A stretch of 64,000 bases of DNA, taken from positions 6,479,495 through 6,543,494 of the forward strand of contig OZ234502.1 of assembly GCA_965153455.1 (NCBI GenBank), given 5' to 3'. The number at the start of each line of letters is the position of its first letter. Positions within the stretch are counted from its first letter, which is position 1. The DNA is from Sphagnum compactum. Taxonomy: Eukaryota; Bryophyta; Sphagnopsida; Sphagnales. This document shows positions 49,095-59,142 of the stretch, piece after piece. Below the pieces are notes generated by a model. It was not told the origin of the DNA and did not search any database. It was given only the letters and a program-made list of their open reading frames with translations. The position numbers and the translations under genes are program-made.

Positions 49095-49640
49095 CTATTT
49101 GAGAAAGAATATGAAGACCAAGAAGCTTACGAAGTTTAGCAAAACAATCACATGGTGGTGCTTTAATGAAGATGTTTGCAACCTGGTCGTGATTGAAGAT
49201 GTAAAAAATATTAACCATTTGTTGTGCTTGAGATCATGAATGAAGTGATATTGAATGTTGGTGTGCTTGGTTTGACGATGAAACTTTGGATTGTGAATGA
49301 GTCGAATGCTATTTTGGTTGTCATTGAAAAGTTTCATGGGACTAAGTTGTTAGAATCCCAAGTCCATCAACAAGTACCATGTCCATACAACCTTTCGTGT
49401 AGCAATGTTGGCTGCCACATACTCAACTTTGGTTGTTGATGAATTATGCCAGTTTGTTTTCGACTGTCCCAAAGGATTAAAACTCCTTTCATGGAGACAA
49501 GAAAACCACTACGTGATTTTTTATTAGATAAATCATTAGCAAAATGAACATTAGAACATGCTTGAAGAATGTTTGCATCAAGTCTTCCAAATTGTAAACT
49601 TGTATTTAAAAATACGACAAACAACTCCATAATGCATGGT
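49095..49640 (-). pseudogene. Copia RNase H fragment
   Basis: Two frames give FANDLSNKKSRSGFLVSM and WDSRKQTGI, followed by MKLFNDNQNSIRLIHNPKFH and IQYHFIHDL. These are the classic last blocks of a copia polyprotein (DW..D...R.S.G...... W.S.KQ... / DN..A......P..H...KHI.I..HF.R). Frameshifts separate them. The fragment starts abruptly next to the gypsy gag block. Confidence 0.8.
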
Positions 49641-50432
49641 TGATGGTTTAACTTTGCAACCATGGGCAACTGGTGTTGCTTGGGGAACTAAGGGGAGCGT
49701 AGTAGGCCGACTGTTCCAAAGCTGGGCGTTGGAGGTGACTTTCTTTTCCTGGCGACGTTCGAACAGACGATTATCGCACCGAATTGCCTGGGTGATGGCT
49801 TCACTGAAGGAAGAAGGGTCTGCGAGTGTCAACAAAAGATCTTGAACATCATCACGAAGCCCACAACGAAACTGATCAATCAAGGCAGCTTCTCCCTAAT
49901 TGACGTCGCAGGCAAGCTGCCTGAATTCTGAGGCGTAGACGATGGCCGAACGTGTCCCTTGCTGGAGGCGACGCAGCTTGTTGGCTGAAGTCCTGGCCTT
50001 GTCACTGTCCCCAAATACTGCTTCAAATTCCGCCATAAAGGCGTTGAAATCTTGTAGGAGAGGGGATGATGTTTCCAGGATGGGAGCAAACCATGCTGCA
50101 ACTATCCCAGTGAGTAGGGTTCCAACGAATCCTACACGAGTGGTGTCATCAAAATAACGACGGGGGTGTAGTTGCATGATCAGGCGTACCTGGCTGACAA
50201 AACCTCGAAATTTGAGGTGCGTTCCATCAAACTTTTCTAGCAGACTGATCTTGGGCTCTTGGGCGGCCATTGCAAGAGCAGGAAGTACTGGGGCAGGAGG
50301 TGGTGGCTGATTCTGTAGGCGGGTCACCGAGTTTCTAAGCACGGCATTTTCTTGTTGAAGGTGCTGAAGGGCGGCGAGGATTTGAGTGAGATCGATGTTT
50401 GATTCTGAGTTGTCCATGGTGGTAGTTCTCAC
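49600..50432 (-). mobile_element. Ty3/gypsy gag fragment inside the copia element
   Basis: The minus strand encodes a gag-like protein. It has an N-terminal coiled segment (QILAALQHLQQENAVLRN), then EKFDGTHLKFRGFVSQVRLI, VGFVGTLLTGIVAAWFAPIL and YASEFRQLACDV. After a single TAG at 49896-49898 the same frame continues FRCGLRDDVQDLLL and IRCDNRLFERRQEKK. This is the gag of a Ty3/gypsy lineage with retroviral-like capsid folds. The TAG stands where a tryptophan codon is expected. No protease, RT or integrase of this element follows. Confidence 0.8.
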
Positions 50433-50456
50433 ACTTTTGCGCTTTCAATCTTCAAA

Positions 50457-50745
50457 CTTGAAACTTCAGATGCTTGGATCTCTCTCAATACAAGTCCAAA
50501 TGACATGAAATTTCTCTCACACATATATTCCTATATGATCTATAAGATCACAAAGTTATAGACCCAAAAAAGCTTAAACAAAGGAGATATAACCAAAAAA
50601 CCAGATCTACACTTGAAACTTCAGATGCTTGGATCTCTCTCAATACAAGTCCAAATGACATGAAATTTCTCTCACACATATATTCCTATATGATCTATAA
50701 GATCACAAAATTACAGACCCAGAAAAGCTTAAACAAAGGAGATAT
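50457..50745. repeat. Direct repeat, about 134 bp, 155-bp period
   Basis: A unit starting CTTGAAACTTCAGATGC and ending AAACAAAGGAGATAT occurs at 50457-50590 and 50612-50745 with only a few mismatches. It lies directly upstream of the gypsy gag start, so it may be that element's leader or LTR remnant, duplicated. Confidence 0.9.
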
Positions 50746-50749
50746 CATA

Positions 50750-52895
50750 TGTCATGCACCCAAATGTCTTGAAATACCCCATTGAAGGCTTCCATCCTAT
50801 CCATAGTTCATAGATAGTGACACTTTCGTGTGTTCTTGAACCAACTCGATTTAGCACATGAATAGTTGTTTGAATAACTTCTCCCCATAAATTCAAGTTT
50901 AGCCCTTGTGCATGCAACATGCTGCACATGCTTTCAGTGATGTCATGTTTTCATTCTCGGCCTTCTCGTTCTACTAAGGACAATATGGTGTACTAGTCTC
51001 ATGATGAATTCCAACACTCACAAAATACTTTTTGAATTCCTGATTGATGTACTCACCTTTGTTAATTATCACTTCTTGTCACTCGTTCACTTTCACCTTT
51101 TTAAAACATTCCATTACTTCTGTTTTTTTTATATGCAAAACACAAATTGGTATCCATTGAAATTGTCAATGAAGAGAACATAGTATTTTGCTCCATCCAA
51201 TGAGTTTACACTCATTGGACCACATATGTCCAAATGGAAACTCTCTAACTTTCTTGGATCTTGAAGCCTTAGCATTTGTTGGATATGGTGGGCGATGATT
51301 TTTGCCCAAAACACAACTTTCACACAATTTGAACTCCTCCTTGTCACTAAAAGGCATATCCATCACCATTCCACTCTTTGCCATTTGTAGAATCATGCCA
51401 AAGTGAATGTGACCAAAGTGGTTATGCCATGTCTATAGACTATTGTCTATTCTTGAGTTTTTAAACAAAACAAAATTGTTTAGTTTAGGTCACTATGTGT
51501 TGGGAACAAGCTTTGATGGCACCATTTTGATCTATAACTTGTACAACTTGCAGGATCTGATTCCTGTCATGACCACTTTGCCTACCCCTTTAGCATCAGT
51601 GAGAAAGTAAATGTTCTTTTTGTAAGTAGTAACAAGCCCTTTGTTAGTAGCTTGACATATTGAAAATAGATTTTTATTCAAAAAAGGCACGTAAAGGAAT
51701 CCTTCCAACACATGCTTATGCCAATTTCCATTCACCAAATAGTTGACATGTATGATCCCAACACCATGAGCCCACAACTTTTGATTATTGGCAAGATCTA
51801 TTCCCATGTGTTTGGTTCAATCATTTTCAAACTTGAGAACCAATTTCTTTGGTTAGTCATATACTTCGAAGCATTTGCATTAGCTATCTAGTCATGTATG
51901 CTGCTCTGATGTGCAGGTCCATGGCTTGTAACAATTGCATAACCAGCACTTGTGACAAAGCCAGATGGCTCAACAAGGTTAGCAAAACTAGAAGTCTCAA
52001 CGAGGTTAACAAAACTTTCCTCCTTCTTCTTATCCTCTTTCTTCTTCTCACATTCTTTTGCCCAATGCCCTTTTTCATGGCAATAATTACACATTGTCTT
52101 CTTCAACTCTACAATTCTTTCATTCTTCTTCTTATTCTTCTTTCAAAGTTGAAACTACTCCCTCCATTTTGAGAGCTAGAAATGTAGAATGTTTTCTCCA
52201 ACTCATCTTGTTTGTAAATCTTGTTCATCATTTTAGCTTTAAGCAAGTGCACCGTTAGGTTTTCAAAAGTTTGTCGCTCTTTTGATATGCATCCCATGTT
52301 GCTGCAACACTTTTGTACTCAACCGGCAAGGCACATAGAATCATAGTGATGATTGCATTATCTATTGTGACCTCTCCCATGTCATTCAATTGAATAGTTA
52401 ATGCCTCTTCTCAGAAATGAAACCAGACATATCCTTATTAGGTTTCATGGCAAGATTAAAAGAAATATTGTTGGAGTATGTGTTTGTTCTTTCTTGCACT
52501 CTGTTCATGCACCGTAGATAGCCTTTGCCACATTGTTGTAGAAGTTCTGCAGTTCAAAAGACTTGCCATAGACTTTTCATCAATTGCATTGATGATTAGT
52601 GTCATGGCATGATTATCATGTTTCCTCATATTCTTTGATCATCAACATTTTCAATCATCTTTGTGCCTTTGACAATGTCTAATAGCTTTTTTGATCGAAA
52701 GATGATTGTCATTTGGAACTTCCATATTTGGAAATTGCTCCTATTAAACTTCTTGATGCTTCTACTAACTTCGTTCTTATTTATGTGAGCAACTACTTCA
52801 TCAACAGTAAACCTATTGATGTTTCTGTTCAATTCATTTGGATCTATGAGAGCAGCTACATCATCTTCATTTGCCATATCTAGTTTTTTTTTCAA
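50750..52895 (-). pseudogene. Copia gag-protease-integrase remnants
   Basis: In order on the minus strand are a gag start (MANEDDVAALIDP, FNRSNFQIWKFQMTIIFRSK), a CCHC knuckle (CNYCHEKGHWAKEC) near 52.07 kb, a pre-integrase block (LEGFLYVPFLNKNLFSICQ) near 51.7 kb, an integrase zinc-finger tail (KLCESCVLGKNHRPPY) and core (FHLDICGPM, YYVLFIDNFNGY) near 51.2-51.35 kb, and a late integrase block (NRVGSRTHESVTIYELW) near 50.8 kb. Frames shift repeatedly. Confidence 0.8.
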
Positions 52896-52907
52896 CTAGA
52901 AATACCA

Positions 52908-53349
52908 GGATTCATGTGATCTTTCAACAAAAATACCAAACAAAGAAGCAACAAGAATCATGCAAAACCAATTTGTTTTTCTATCTATTAATGGAAGAAT
53001 ATAGACAGCCGTGGGCCCACAACCTGAAGAAAACAGTAGAAAAACAAACACAAAGCAACATTCAAATGTTTTGCAACAATGATTCTTTACATAATTCTTC
53101 AACAACACAGTACAACTTCTGCGCATAATCATGAGTAGAAAGATGCATTCCCTGGCAAAGAGATGCTTCTAAATACTCATGTTCAAACTAATGAGTCAGA
53201 AAATAGTCTTGGAAAATGCAACGTTGATAAGCAATTGGTAACATCTCCTTGTTTTCTACGTCCAGCTTGTGCATCCTTATCTCCATGCATATAACACTAC
53301 CTTGCTTTCTACGTCCAAGTTTCTTGCCAACCTACATTTATTTCTACAA
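52908..53349 (-). repeat. 5' LTR of the copia element
   Basis: It starts TGTAGAAATAAATG on the minus strand at 53349, exactly at the break in the phytoene synthase sequence. It ends near the degenerate primer-binding site. The left border is approximate because the terminal bases have decayed. Confidence 0.75.
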
Positions 53350-54250
53350 TTGGTAAGTTGATTAGCAATGCCAAGGGTGAAGACCTGCATTGTATACACT
53401 CTCAGTGGTTGCCTTGACATGCACACTCATCAAGCCTTCTGTGCCAGCCACATCATAGCAGTAGAGATGGAGCTCATCAAAATTGGCATAACAAGATTTC
53501 ACCATGTCCATAGGCATCTCATCTATAATGTCTTTGAAGGGCTGCACTCACAACCATTCTTGTTGAGCTTCCAATCAAGATGCCAATTTATTATTACTGT
53601 TTTCAAAAGCAAGCAATAAGTTGTCAACTGAACACAAGACAAAGTCTGAAGAGAATGGTACTGTTGTTGCATGTCACACATTGGCCTTTCCTAGGTAGAG
53701 GTGCTCAGCATGAGAAGTTTGACTGCTTGCATGAAATTGCTTATGCAAGCCTGGCACAGCTGAGGAGTTACCTAATGTCAACAAGGTATTTGGCAACTGT
53801 GTCAGCCAATGCAACATCAAGCATATCATAAGGCTAGCCATGGAAAATATTTTCCAATCTCTCCTCCCATCTATCCAAGGCAGTTCAGGTGATCTGTGAG
53901 GAATTTGGCCCATCCACAAGCTTATTTGTTCTCCTGCAGCATACTGCAAACACAGGCCATGCACATTTATTCCTTGCACAAGTTCAGCCACAATACAGAT
54001 TAATCTTGACAGCACACTCTTTCCCAATCTTGCATATGTCAACAATGGGCCCATGGCAATAATGGTGAATTGCGTGTGGATCTCTATACTCCAGATATTG
54101 ATGGTCACAATATAGATTAGTTTCAACAGCATACTCCTTCCCATCCTTGCATCTGTGAACAATGTGATGGCAATGCTGGTGAGCTGCACATGGAATTCTA
54201 CACTCCAGATATTGACATCTAGGAATCTGAAACTGTGATGTAGTTGCAGT
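53350..54250 (-). pseudogene. PSY: Phytoene synthase pseudogene, cut by the copia element
   Basis: Phytoene synthase makes phytoene from two GGPP, the first committed carotenoid step. Minus-strand pieces match its plant family in order. CCRRTNKLVDGPNSSQIT and ALDRWEERLENIFHG, then PYDMLDVALADTVAKYLVDI come from one exon. [32 protein letters not shown] and ATTESVYNA come from the next. The family intron after VDI(Q) is kept (53542-53771, GT-AG), so this is not a processed copy. Defects: a TGA after SSQIT, a TAG after IFHG, a one-base loss at the exon end, missing residues after LMSVHV, a frameshift before LGIANQLTN, and a 117-bp tandem duplication in the first part. The copia LTR starts right after the QLTN codons. 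Confidence 0.85.
53989..54218. repeat. 117-bp tandem duplication within the PSY pseudogene
   Basis: Units start CACAATACAG at 53989 and CACAATATAG at 54106, and each ends CTCCAGATATTGA. The period of 39 codons keeps frame and produces a misleading Cys/His-rich repeat when translated. Confidence 0.85.
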
Positions 54251-56099
54251 AATTGTGCCACTGAGCACAACATGATTGACATGTTGGGGAGCAACAACAT
54301 GCAAATTATTCCAAACTTTGGGGGGATGGGAAGGCAACACAAAGGGAGAGAGCATACCATATAACCCGAATAGCACATTGTCTCTTAGGAGTCATGAGTT
54401 TAGCACCTGGTGGAATCATGTCAATCAACTGGAGCTGTGTTTTTGCAAAGGAACTTAAACATGTTCCAAATACAAACTATTCTAAAATCAAAGTGTTTTC
54501 AAGAGAAATTTCAAGTAGGAAGCCAAATTTGATCAATCCCAAAACAAAACCATGTTCTCTGTGTTGCTTGTGTTTAATTCCCTAAGTTCTTGTCCATAGA
54601 ATTCTATTCTCACCCGTGAAGAAATTCACAAATGCAAATTCTCAGCGACATACCAGATTTATATCAAAAACGCGAAAAATCAGCAGGGCTCAAGTTCCTA
54701 CCACTTAGCTCAACAAGCAAATTTTCAAAAGGAAGGTAGACTGTTTAGGGATTCAACGCAAATTAATTAAATTTTGCAATGTTGAAAAATTTGAGAAAAT
54801 TCTCTTGATATGTCTGAAGATTCAGAAAATATATAGCATCATTTTGCCTAATATTGAGAGAATTTAGAAAATTTGAAATACATATTATGTATGTACAGAT
54901 CTGAAAATACAATGTAACCTTTAAAAGGTTACTTGACCAATACAAATTGTAAATATATATATAGATATATATATATTTGAAAGTTTGGTAGGAGTTGTAA
55001 TGAATTTGTTAATGAATAGGGCATTAATTAGCATTGTGTGATATATATGATTATTTTATATTTACTCCACATATTTATAGTAAGTCGTATAAAATTCATA
55101 ACATTTTTACTAACTTTATTTTGAGATGGAGATTCTACAAGGAAGGAGATTTGATCAATGGTTCATAATTGCCAGGCTTTTGAATTGCTTTTTTGAAATG
55201 CATACAAAGGGGCACATTAAGGTCTGGGGTGGTGGATTATGTCATTTCCTTGACCACATTACATGATGTAATCTTCCAGTGATCATCCTACAACTCATTA
55301 TAACGACGAAAAAATATAATGACCCAAATTTGTTGAATCTATCACCCCCAGACCTTAATGCCATGGAATAATCTTGCCCTTGTTCATTATGTTGGGTGCA
55401 TCGTGAAGCTCATCCTAATGGGCTTGCCCAGCATCTTACCTAACATAATGGCCAGGGGCTTGACCATTCCATAGAACATTTTAAGTTAGATGTAGAGCTT
55501 CTTTTTTTCTGGCAAAATTTCTCCAAATGGCAATTTTTTTTAACCTTCAAATTGGTGAAATTTTTAATGTTTTTTGAGTTTTTTAGTTCACCAAATTTGG
55601 GGAAAAAGAATCTTGAAAATTTTCAAAAGATTGAGAAATTTCTCATCAAGATGCATTCACTTTCATGAAACATGTCCATCCATCATATGCACACGTAATA
55701 CTCCAAGTGTCATTCACATGGGGTCAAGGATTGAGACAACAAATTTATGCCCAAATCTTACACCAATGCATAGTGTCTGCCCTGTGGTTAGAGCCGAATT
55801 GAAAGACTGCCCAATCATCTTGGTTCCGGGACCCACACACACAATCAACCTTTTTATTATTATCATTAAAATTGGAAAAATTTCGCCAAAAATTGAAATT
55901 GTCGATTATAAATTTGAAAATGAAGTGATTTTTGAAGGTTTTCAATGCAAGAAGTGAGAGGAAAAAAAAATAGAAAAAATCATCAGCTTTTTATATTTGG
56001 TTTTTCGCATGAAACTAAAAATATAGACTAATGAATTCACTTGTCCAAACCAACCAACCAACCAACCAGCAGTTGATTCTTTGAGTCTGAAAATGTTTT
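54251..56099. other. AT-rich spacer between PSY pseudogene and PP1
   Basis: No supported coding region; an open frame at 55574-55957 has no recognisable motif. It contains a foldback MITE candidate (55214-55362). Confidence 0.5.
55214..55362. mobile_element. Foldback MITE candidate
   Basis: Left end ATTAAGGTCTGGGGTGG and right end ATCACCCCCAGACCTTAAT form terminal inverted repeats of about 18-20 bp around a non-coding 110-bp core. The symmetry runs through the expected target site, so a superfamily cannot be assigned. Confidence 0.5.
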
Positions 56100-56460
56100 T
56101 AAAACCAGAACCGGTGGTTCTTTACAAATTCAAAATAACTGCACAACACTGATAGTTTCTTTTTGAATCATAAAACCGCAGGTTCTTTCATGAAAACTGC
56201 AGGTTCTTTAAGGCATTTGAAATAACCAGCACTCCCCCTTCTTTTGATTCTGAGTTATTCAAAGAACCGAAATCGATCGACGGGTCGATTCTCTGATTTC
56301 ACAATGCCTTTAGAACCAGGGGTTCTTTGATTCGGAGTTTTTCAAAGAAACGGAAGTACCACCAGTCAATTCTTTGATTTCACAATGCCTTTAGAAAAAG
56401 GAACCGGCGGTTCTTTTAAATTCCCAAAGAACCAGACACAGTACTGATAGTTGCCTTAGT
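56100..56460. repeat. Repeated GGTTCTTT motif block upstream of PP1
   Basis: At least six copies of GGTTCTTT, several inside AACCGG(T/C)GGTTCTTT or its inverted mate AAAGAACC, occur in 350 bp. A loose tandem unit of about 85 bp (GATTTCACAATGCCTTTAGAA) is present twice, near 56297 and 56378. It ends about 500 bp upstream of the PP1 start codon. It could be a promoter-proximal cis-element cluster or just a local duplication. Confidence 0.6.
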
Positions 56461-56489
56461 TACCAATAAGTTAACTAAGGTAACTTTCA

Positions 56490-56955
56490 GTATTTGTTTT
56501 CGGTCAGGGGTAGTGGGCCAAGGTCATCTGGGCAGCAGCGACCGGGGGCACCGGCGCGGGTACCTAGTACGTACCCGGCCGCCCCATCATCTCCTCTCTC
56601 ACAGACCCGGTCAGAGAACGGTGTCCTCAGCGCTGTGTGCGTGCCTGCTGCGACCTGCCGCTGTGGTGTCGTCTCTCGCTTGCTGCTCTCGTCTTCGCTT
56701 GTCGCGCGCGCGCGCGGCCGACGTCCGTTGCAGCAGCCGCTCCGTAGTTTTGTTTTGTCGCCCCCGTAGTTCCGTTTCCCGGAGAGTCGGTGGATGTTGC
56801 AGTTGCAAAGGAGGAAGAAGACGCGGAGCTTCTAAAGGAAGCAAAACTTGACGAGAGAAAGGAAGAGTGGAGACAGAAAGTGAAAGCGAATCAACCAAGG
56901 GACGCGGAAGGAGGACAGGGAGCCAGAAGAACAAGAACAAGAAAGAAGAAGGATA
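56490..56955 (+). promoter_or_regulatory. GC-rich PP1 promoter/5' leader
   Basis: Base composition switches sharply from AT-rich to GC-rich at about 56.5 kb, with CT-rich tracts and a (GC)n run near 56.70-56.72 kb, then a purine-rich leader just before the ATG at 56956. This is typical of a leader or core promoter of a constitutively expressed plant gene. No TATA box was picked out. Confidence 0.5.
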
Positions 56956-59142
56956 ATGGACAGTGGGACGCTAGATGATATCATCGCCAGGTTGTTGGAC
57001 GTGAGGAGTGCGAAACCCGGGAAGCAGGTGCAGTTGTCAGAGGCGGAGATACGGCAGCTATGTCTGACATCCAAGGATTTATTCTTGGCGCAGCCTAATC
57101 TTCTGGAGCTTGAGGCCCCTATCAAGATCTGCGGTATATATTTACCTATGATGTTTATCACTTCTTTTGTCGTGTTCGTCTATTTTTTTCCCTTCTTCTT
57201 TGTTGTTCCCAGCCTAATCTCATCTCACAACTCCGCGCGTGTTTTTCCCTTGCGCTGAGAAACACGGGATTGCCGGCCATTTGAGGTAGCGCGTGAAACG
57301 GAAATGCCTTTGAAACAAAACGGCCTTGATGTTGTTGATGTTGTTTTTTCGCCCCCCTTTCGGTGTTTCTTTGGGGAAGGATCAAGTATGATGTATAGGC
57401 ATGTTGAGGCTTGATAGTACTGTAATTCACCATAGAAAGAAAAGTAAAAGTCGGAGAGTAGGTGTCATTTTGCAGAACTAGTCGTATTGTCAAGCACAGC
57501 AGCAAGGACGACGGGTTTCGCCTAGAAAACCTCGCTTCTGCAATGCAGTAAAAAACGGTATGTATGACTTTGTGAGCTGCGATGCAGTAATAGCAAGATG
57601 CATGAGGGTAACAGGGTTTGCGACCTAAACGTTGAATGATTTTCAACAAGAACTCTGAGACTGCACACCTGCACCACCGAGCGTAGAGGACTAGCACATA
57701 CAAGTTTCCTTTCTAAACTTTAGGGAGATTCTGGTACTATGATATATTGCAGTTATGTGCATACCTACATGTCTCCCCTTGCAGCTGCAGTGCCAGAACT
57801 CTAGTCTCATGTGCCTTCTCCAACCATTGGTTTTTCTGTCTTTTTGGATTAGGTATCTGATTTCTCTTAAGCATTATATCCTTTGTTTTACTACTCTCTC
57901 AGTGTGTAGTCACTGTGTCACATTGCTCACATTGTTCTCTTACCCCTATAGCTTAGTGGTGAATTTGGACTGACATTCTGCACTTATGTTGGTTTCATGC
58001 GGAGGTCAACTTTTTGACACTGTGGCTTTTTTTGCTGTAGTTCGTGAAACATCTAATTACTGAAAGCATTCAGACTTTTGTTGTTATATTGATTAATTAA
58101 CAATGATGCTGGTGCACAATCTGGATAGTTGAGATTCCACTTATTAGTGTGGAATGTCATTTGGATTTCCTTATTTGTGTTGAATGCAACGGAAAAGGGC
58201 TTGAAAAAAAGTGGGTGCGAGGTTGCAGGTGACATTCATGGACAGTATTCAGACCTGTTAAGGCTATTTGAGTATGGTGGCGTCCCACCCAAAGTGAATT
58301 ACTTGTTCTTGGGTGACTATGTTGATCGTGGGAAACAGAGCCTAGAGACCATATGCCTTTTACTTGCCTACAAAATTAAGTACCCAGAAAACTTCTTCTT
58401 GCTAAGGGGCAACCATGAATGTGCATCAATCAATCGGATATATGGGTTCTACGATGAGTGTAAACGTCGATTCAATATCCGGTTATGGAAGACATTCACA
58501 GATTGCTTTAACTGCTTGCCTGTTGCTGCCCTCATTGATGAGAAGATTCTGTGCATGCATGGAGGACTTTCTCCTGAACTCAGGAGTCTGGAGCAGATCA
58601 AAAAGATTTCACGGCCTACTGATGTACCAGATGCAGGTCTGTTGTGTGATCTGCTCTGGGCAGATCCCGATAAAGATGTCCAAGGTTGGGGTGACAATGA
58701 CAGAGGTGTCTCCCACACTTTTGGCCCTCACATTGTCTCTGAGTTTCTACACAAGCATGATTTAGATCTCATCTGCCGAGCACATCAGGTACAGTTCCTG
58801 ACAGATATTGTCTGCAGGCTGGCAATCCAATCTTGCTTTTGGTGTTGTTGTTATGCAGGACTATTTGCAGATTTTGAAATTACTGTGATGCAGGTTGTGG
58901 AGGATGGATATGAGTTTTTTGCAAAGCGACAGCTTGTCACCATATTCTCAGCCCCTAACTACTGCGGTGAATTTGACAATGCTGGAGCTATGATGAGTGT
59001 GGATGAAACCCTCATGTGCTCTTTTCAAATTCTAAAACCTCTAGAGAAACAAAAATTTGCCACATATTCCAATGCAGCAGGACCTGGCACTCCTCAACAT
59101 ACCGTTAAGGCTGGCTTTTCCCTTGCAGGACTGTTTGGATAG
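56956..59142 (+). CDS. TOPP: Serine/threonine protein phosphatase PP1 catalytic subunit
   Basis: This is the catalytic subunit of type-1 phosphatase (plant TOPP family), which removes phosphate from Ser/Thr with regulatory subunits in nucleus and cytosol. Exons: 56956-57133, 58229-58788, 58894-59142; phases close, 328 residues. Metal-site motifs in order: GDIHGQ (about 60-65), GDYVDRG, RGNHE, HGGLSP, ICRAHQ (exon 2 ends at this His-Gln, about 245-246) and [10 protein letters not shown]. The N-terminal [12 protein letters not shown] and GVSHTFG also fit PP1 rather than PP2A. The start ATG is the first in frame after the leader. Intron 2 is 105 nt, without stop and in frame. The acceptor of intron 1 (GGTTGCAG) has a purine-rich approach instead of a pyrimidine tract. 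All catalytic residues are intact. Confidence 0.96.

Larger units (their letters stand above)
48556..53349 (-). mobile_element. Ty1/copia LTR retrotransposon, chimeric
   Basis: The element is 4.8 kb with two diverged LTRs (48556-49007 and about 52908-53349) and an ATTGG duplication on both sides (48551-48555, 53350-53354). Minus-strand order: a degenerate primer site TGGTATTTCTA near 52.9 kb, gag, zinc knuckle, pre-integrase, integrase, then a foreign gypsy gag block where reverse transcriptase should be, then copia RNase H. A purine tract (AATGGGAA) precedes the 3' LTR. All coding parts are broken, and the LTR divergence means the insertion is old. It interrupts a phytoene synthase pseudogene. 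Confidence 0.85.

Noticed and set aside
53674-54378. Long minus-strand frames, one with a Cys/His-rich repeat that looks like a zinc-binding protein or KDZ-associated cysteine cluster
   Set aside because: The other frames and the neighbouring pieces match phytoene synthase in order. The Cys/His pattern is a by-product of a 117-bp duplication in that pseudogene, and the 234-codon frame is an out-of-frame reading.
55574-55957. 127-codon plus-strand frame
   Set aside because: It has no recognisable domain, is AT-driven in its second half, and has no splice or promoter context.
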